DNA from: Bacteroidales bacterium
GTDB lineage: Bacteria > Bacteroidota > Bacteroidia > Bacteroidales > UBA932
Reading direction: 5' to 3'
DNA length: 37,987 bases
NCBI GenBank assembly: GCA_024401975.1
Contig: JAKSKB010000008.1
Coordinates: 1 to 37,987, forward strand
A program made the position numbers and the translations under genes. The notes below the pieces were generated by a model that did not search any database, was not told where the DNA came from, and worked only from the letters and a program-made list of their open reading frames with translations. Below, in pieces: positions 35,269 through 37,987 of the stretch. Position 1 is the first letter of the stretch. Each line of letters starts with the position of its first letter.

Positions 35269-36870
35269 ATGAAACGCATATTGGCAGCACTCACCGGCCT
35301 GCTTGCACTTGCCGGCGCAATGAAGGCCCAGGACCTGAAGTCCGGCCCGTATGAACTCCCCTACAAGAATACTTACGTCAAGGACGTGTTCGTGGCAGAA
35401 AATGAATTCAGGACCAAGGATCCCGTCAAGACCGTACCCGGTTCTTTCGACAAGGCAAAGAAGATTCTACCCGCCCCTTTCTGGACAGGACACGACAAGG
35501 AAATTGAGATGTACTGGCACGCCTGGCAACTTGCCATAGCCCACATCTGCCAGCCTCAGGACGGCTCCGGATTTGTGTCCTCGTATCTGGATGTGGCGTA
35601 CAACGGCAACATCTTTATGTGGGACACCTGTTTTATGATGATGTTTGCCCGTTACGGCTACCGCTTCTTCCCGTTCCAGAATTCACTGGACAATTTCTAT
35701 GCGAAGCAGCATCCTGACGGCTTCATATGCCGCGAGATACGGGCTGACGGTTCCGACTGCTTCGAACGTTATGACCCCACCTCCACCGGCCCCAATCTCC
35801 TCCCTTGGGTCGAACTGGCTTATTACCGCCAGTACGGTGACCTTGACAGACTCCACGCCATTTTCCCCGCCCTTGCGGGTTACGCCAGATGGTGGAGGCT
35901 CAACCGTACCTGGCCGAACGGCACCTACTGGAGCAGCGGATGGGGGACAGGTATGGACAATATGCCCAGAGTGCCGGAGGGCTACAATCCCATCTGGTCC
36001 AACGGTCATATGGAATGGCTCGACACCAATCTCCAGCAGTTGCTTGTAGATGACTGTCTCCTCCAAATAGGGTTCTTCACTGAGCGCTGGCAGGAGATAG
36101 AAGAGCTCGAAGACGAAATGAAATTCCTCAGGAAGCACGTGGGTGAATGTATGTGGAGTGATGAGGACGGCTTCCTCCACGACCGTTACGCCGACGGCTC
36201 GCTTTGCCCCACAAAGGGGATAAGCGCATTCTGGGCTCTTCAGACGGATGTTCTTGAAAAGGACAAGTTGGACAGACTTGTCGCTCATCTTGACGATGAC
36301 AGGGAATTCAACCGCACCCATCGTGTACCTTCGCTTTCGGCTGATCATTCCAAATACAACGAGAACGGTCGTTACTGGCAGGGAGGCGTATGGCCCGGCG
36401 CCAATTATATGGTGATTGACGGTCTGTGGCGCAGCGGATACCGCCGCGAAGCCCGCGAAGTGGCGCACAATCACTATTCCTGCGTGTTCGACGTGTGGAA
36501 AGACACTAAAACCTTCTGGGAGTACTATGCTCCCGAGTTCCGCAAGGAAGGCTTTATGGCGAGAAAGGATTTCGTCGGTTGGACGGGGCTTCCGCCCATC
36601 GCCGTGTTCATAGAATATATTATAGGTATAAAATCCGACTACTCGCAGGAACGCATAGAATGGGATGTCACCAATCTTGAAGCCCACGGCATCGAAAGAT
36701 ATCCCTTCGGCCCGGAAGGTGTCGTGTCTCTCAAGGCAGCCGCGCGCAAGAACGCAAACGAGCAGCCCGTCATCACCGTGACGACCGACGTCCCTTTCAA
36801 CCTCACGCTGATATGGGGTGACGGCAACGAGAAGACCGTCAGAGTGGAGAAAAGCGGAACCATCAAATGA
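35269..36870 (+). CDS. GH37/GH63-like (alpha/alpha)6-barrel glycosidase
   Basis: A 533-residue secreted enzyme (signal peptide to about residue 20, GAMKAQ) with the six-hairpin toroid of clan GH-G (trehalases and alpha-glucosidase I relatives). Landmarks are YNGNIFMWDTCFMMMFARYG at about 112, YDPTSTGPNLLPWVELAYY at about 166, SGWGTGMDNMPR with the probable general acid Asp230, WQGGVWPGANYMVIDGLWRSGY at about 368, and FWEYYAPE with the probable base Glu418 or Glu422. It lacks the classical trehalase signatures, so a substrate other than trehalose is likely: an alpha-glucoside, or a mannoside as in the sister family. It starts 2 nt after the phosphatase fusion, and its stop overlaps the ROK kinase by 4 nt. 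Confidence 0.85.
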   Translation: MKRILAALTGLLALAGAMKAQDLKSGPYELPYKNTYVKDVFVAENEFRTKDPVKTVPGSFDKAKKILPAPFWTGHDKEIEMYWHAWQLAIAHICQPQDGSGFVSSYLDVAYNGNIFMWDTCFMMMFARYGYRFFPFQNSLDNFYAKQHPDGFICREIRADGSDCFERYDPTSTGPNLLPWVELAYYRQYGDLDRLHAIFPALAGYARWWRLNRTWPNGTYWSSGWGTGMDNMPRVPEGYNPIWSNGHMEWLDTNLQQLLVDDCLLQIGFFTERWQEIEELEDEMKFLRKHVGECMWSDEDGFLHDRYADGSLCPTKGISAFWALQTDVLEKDKLDRLVAHLDDDREFNRTHRVPSLSADHSKYNENGRYWQGGVWPGANYMVIDGLWRSGYRREAREVAHNHYSCVFDVWKDTKTFWEYYAPEFRKEGFMARKDFVGWTGLPPIAVFIEYIIGIKSDYSQERIEWDVTNLEAHGIERYPFGPEGVVSLKAAARKNANEQPVITVTTDVPFNLTLIWGDGNEKTVRVEKSGTIK

Positions 36871-37709
36871 AGAACGATATGACGATAGCGATAGATCTGG
36901 GCGGCACGAAGATACGTGCCGGACTGGTAGAGAGGGGCAGTGTCAGCCACATACTTTACCGTGAGTGCAAGGCGGACGGCAGCGAGAATGACGTGCTCGG
37001 ACAATTGTGCGGAATGATTGACGAACTCATCTCACCTGACGTCCGGGCCATAGGCATAGGAGTCCCGTCCGTGGTGGATGCGGAAAAGGGGATAGTCTAT
37101 GATGTGGTGGCCATCCCGTCCTGGAAGGAAGTGCACTTGAAGGAAATCCTTGAAGCGAAGTACGGCATACCGGTTTCCGTGGACAACGATTGCAACTGCT
37201 TCGCGCTCGGTGTTGCCAGACACGGTGAAGCGGCTCCGTTCTCCGACTCTGTCTGCATAACTCTGGGGACCGGCGTCGGCTCCGGCATAATAATAGGGGG
37301 CAAATTGTACCGCGGCTCCAATACCGGGGCCGGGGAGATAGGCGGGCTGCCGTATCTGGACAAGGACTACGAATACTATTGCAGCAGCAGATATTTCGAG
37401 GGACTCGGCACTACCGGCAAAGATGCCGCCGAAGCGGCTTCACGCGGAGAAAGCGGGGCTCTCGCCATTATGGATTCCTTCGGTGCCCACGTAGGCAAAC
37501 TTATGTGCCTCGTAATGTTCACCTATGATCCCGAAGCCATAGTGCTCGGCGGAAGCATCTCCAAGGCCTTCCCCTATTTCAGCGAAGCGATGTACCGCGA
37601 GATGCGTTGTTTCCCATACGGGCGAGCCCTCGAAAGAATACAAATCCTGTGCAGCGACACGGAATACGTCGGCCTGTTCGGGGCCGCCGCAATCTGCGAT
37701 AAAGATTGA
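36867..37709 (+). CDS. ROK-family sugar kinase lacking the zinc motif
   Basis: A 280-residue ROK-family kinase. The phosphate-binding loop AIDLGGTKIRAG is at about 8-19, followed by IGIGVPSVVDAEKG, the catalytic Asp in VDNDCNCFALG, LGTGVGSGIIIGG, and GAGEIGG with the sugar-binding Glu. Most ROK kinases have H-x-x...C-x-C-G-x-x-G-C-x-E binding zinc. Here the His is replaced in GGLPYLDKD and only a single Cys remains in YYCSSRYFE, so the zinc site is absent. That can go with changed substrate preference. It would phosphorylate a monosaccharide freed by the upstream glycosidase, probably glucose or mannose. The ATG overlaps the glycosidase stop (ATGA), and the gene is last in the operon. Confidence 0.9.
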   Translation: MKNDMTIAIDLGGTKIRAGLVERGSVSHILYRECKADGSENDVLGQLCGMIDELISPDVRAIGIGVPSVVDAEKGIVYDVVAIPSWKEVHLKEILEAKYGIPVSVDNDCNCFALGVARHGEAAPFSDSVCITLGTGVGSGIIIGGKLYRGSNTGAGEIGGLPYLDKDYEYYCSSRYFEGLGTTGKDAAEAASRGESGALAIMDSFGAHVGKLMCLVMFTYDPEAIVLGGSISKAFPYFSEAMYREMRCFPYGRALERIQILCSDTEYVGLFGAAAICDKD

Positions 37710-37736
37710 ATGCAGGCAGTCTGATGCCGTTCAATC
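37704..37736 (+). terminator. Terminator-like hairpin after the ROK gene
   Basis: GATTGAA (37704-37710) pairs with TTCAATC (37730-37736), with an inner GGCA/TGCC stem (37715-37718 and 37725-37728). It begins at the stop codon of the last operon gene. There is no clear T tract, so termination efficiency is uncertain. Confidence 0.5.
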
Positions 37737-37987
37737 CCGACTTATACGCAAAATGACGATAAAATTTCGCAAATTGTGTCAACAAAAGACATATCATTGT
37801 TCATCTTTGTAACGACTAGACCATACACATATAAGAAACGCTTGTGACTGATTTTATTGAAGCTGGAGCGATTTATGGCGCTAATTGTTCTCGCAACTCC
37901 TGTAACGGCATAGTTGCGGGGGAACTGCGTCAGCGGTGCCGGATACATTCTGACGGATATTACAACCCATAACTATTCATCTATTAA
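37737..37987. other. Non-coding right end of the window
   Basis: No convincing gene is visible in these 250 bp. A CATCTTTG near 37804-37811 resembles a -7 box (one base off TAnnTTTG) and could drive a rightward gene starting outside the window. CGCAACT (37892-37898) and AGTTGCG (37912-37918) form a 7-bp hairpin with a 13-nt loop. Confidence 0.4.

Noticed and set aside
21300..37709. A classical polysaccharide utilisation locus
   Set aside because: No SusC-like TonB-dependent transporter, SusD-like lipoprotein, hybrid two-component system or ECF sigma/anti-sigma pair is present in the window.

Overview
The window looks like chromosomal DNA of a member of the Bacteroidota, most likely order Bacteroidales. 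Three things point there: conserved gene pairings (parA-parB-DUF5683-mltD, and a V-type ATPase operon containing DUF2764), families largely confined to the phylum (DUF6057, PD40 lipoproteins, GH106), and several promoters of the Bacteroidetes TTTG / TAnnTTTG type. Genus cannot be read from the sequence. No rRNA, tRNA, CRISPR array or SusC/SusD pair is visible.

Layout. (1) Positions 1-5700 are accessory DNA. They hold a small HNH nuclease gene, about 600 bp of unassigned sequence with strong hairpins, and then a Recombinase-In-Trio (RIT) element. The element is three overlapping tyrosine-recombinase genes on the minus strand, all with complete catalytic residues. It is bracketed by two inward-facing, C-terminally truncated N-acetylmuramoyl-L-alanine amidase genes that form a long, mosaic inverted repeat. 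(2) Positions 5700-12430 are core genes: the Obg GTPase and a PAP2 phosphatase on the plus strand, then a minus-strand operon parA-parB-DUF5683-lytic transglycosylase. A symmetrical divergent promoter separates that operon from a plus-strand YegS-like lipid kinase. (3) Positions 12420-21300 appear to be one long minus-strand operon: HD-domain (alarmone-hydrolase-like) protein, RsbW-like kinase, STAS protein, small membrane protein, then V-ATPase E, DUF2764, A, B, D, I and K. The K subunit keeps all five Na+ ligands known from Enterococcus hirae NtpK. (4) Positions 21300-37710 form a carbohydrate and phosphoester catabolic region. It holds a GH27 alpha-galactosidase lipoprotein, a GH106 alpha-L-rhamnosidase, a type I phosphodiesterase/phosphatase lipoprotein with a PA14 domain, and a six-gene plus-strand operon: DUF4091 protein, DUF6057 membrane protein, PD40 lipoprotein with a CXXCH motif, a GDPD-like/alkaline phosphatase fusion, a GH37/GH63-like glycosidase and a ROK kinase without the usual zinc motif.

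How the parts may work together (inference). The V-ATPase operon joins an ion pump, probably Na+-coupled, to an upstream alarmone-hydrolase-like protein and an RsbW/STAS partner-switching pair, which suggests stress or nutrient control of the pump. The 21-38 kb cluster looks like machinery for stripping galactose, rhamnose, phosphate and a further sugar from an external phosphorylated glycan or glycoconjugate. The ROK kinase would phosphorylate the released sugar. The absence of SusC/SusD suggests small substrates or uptake encoded elsewhere. The RIT element with its inverted amidase arms is the clearest mobile structure.
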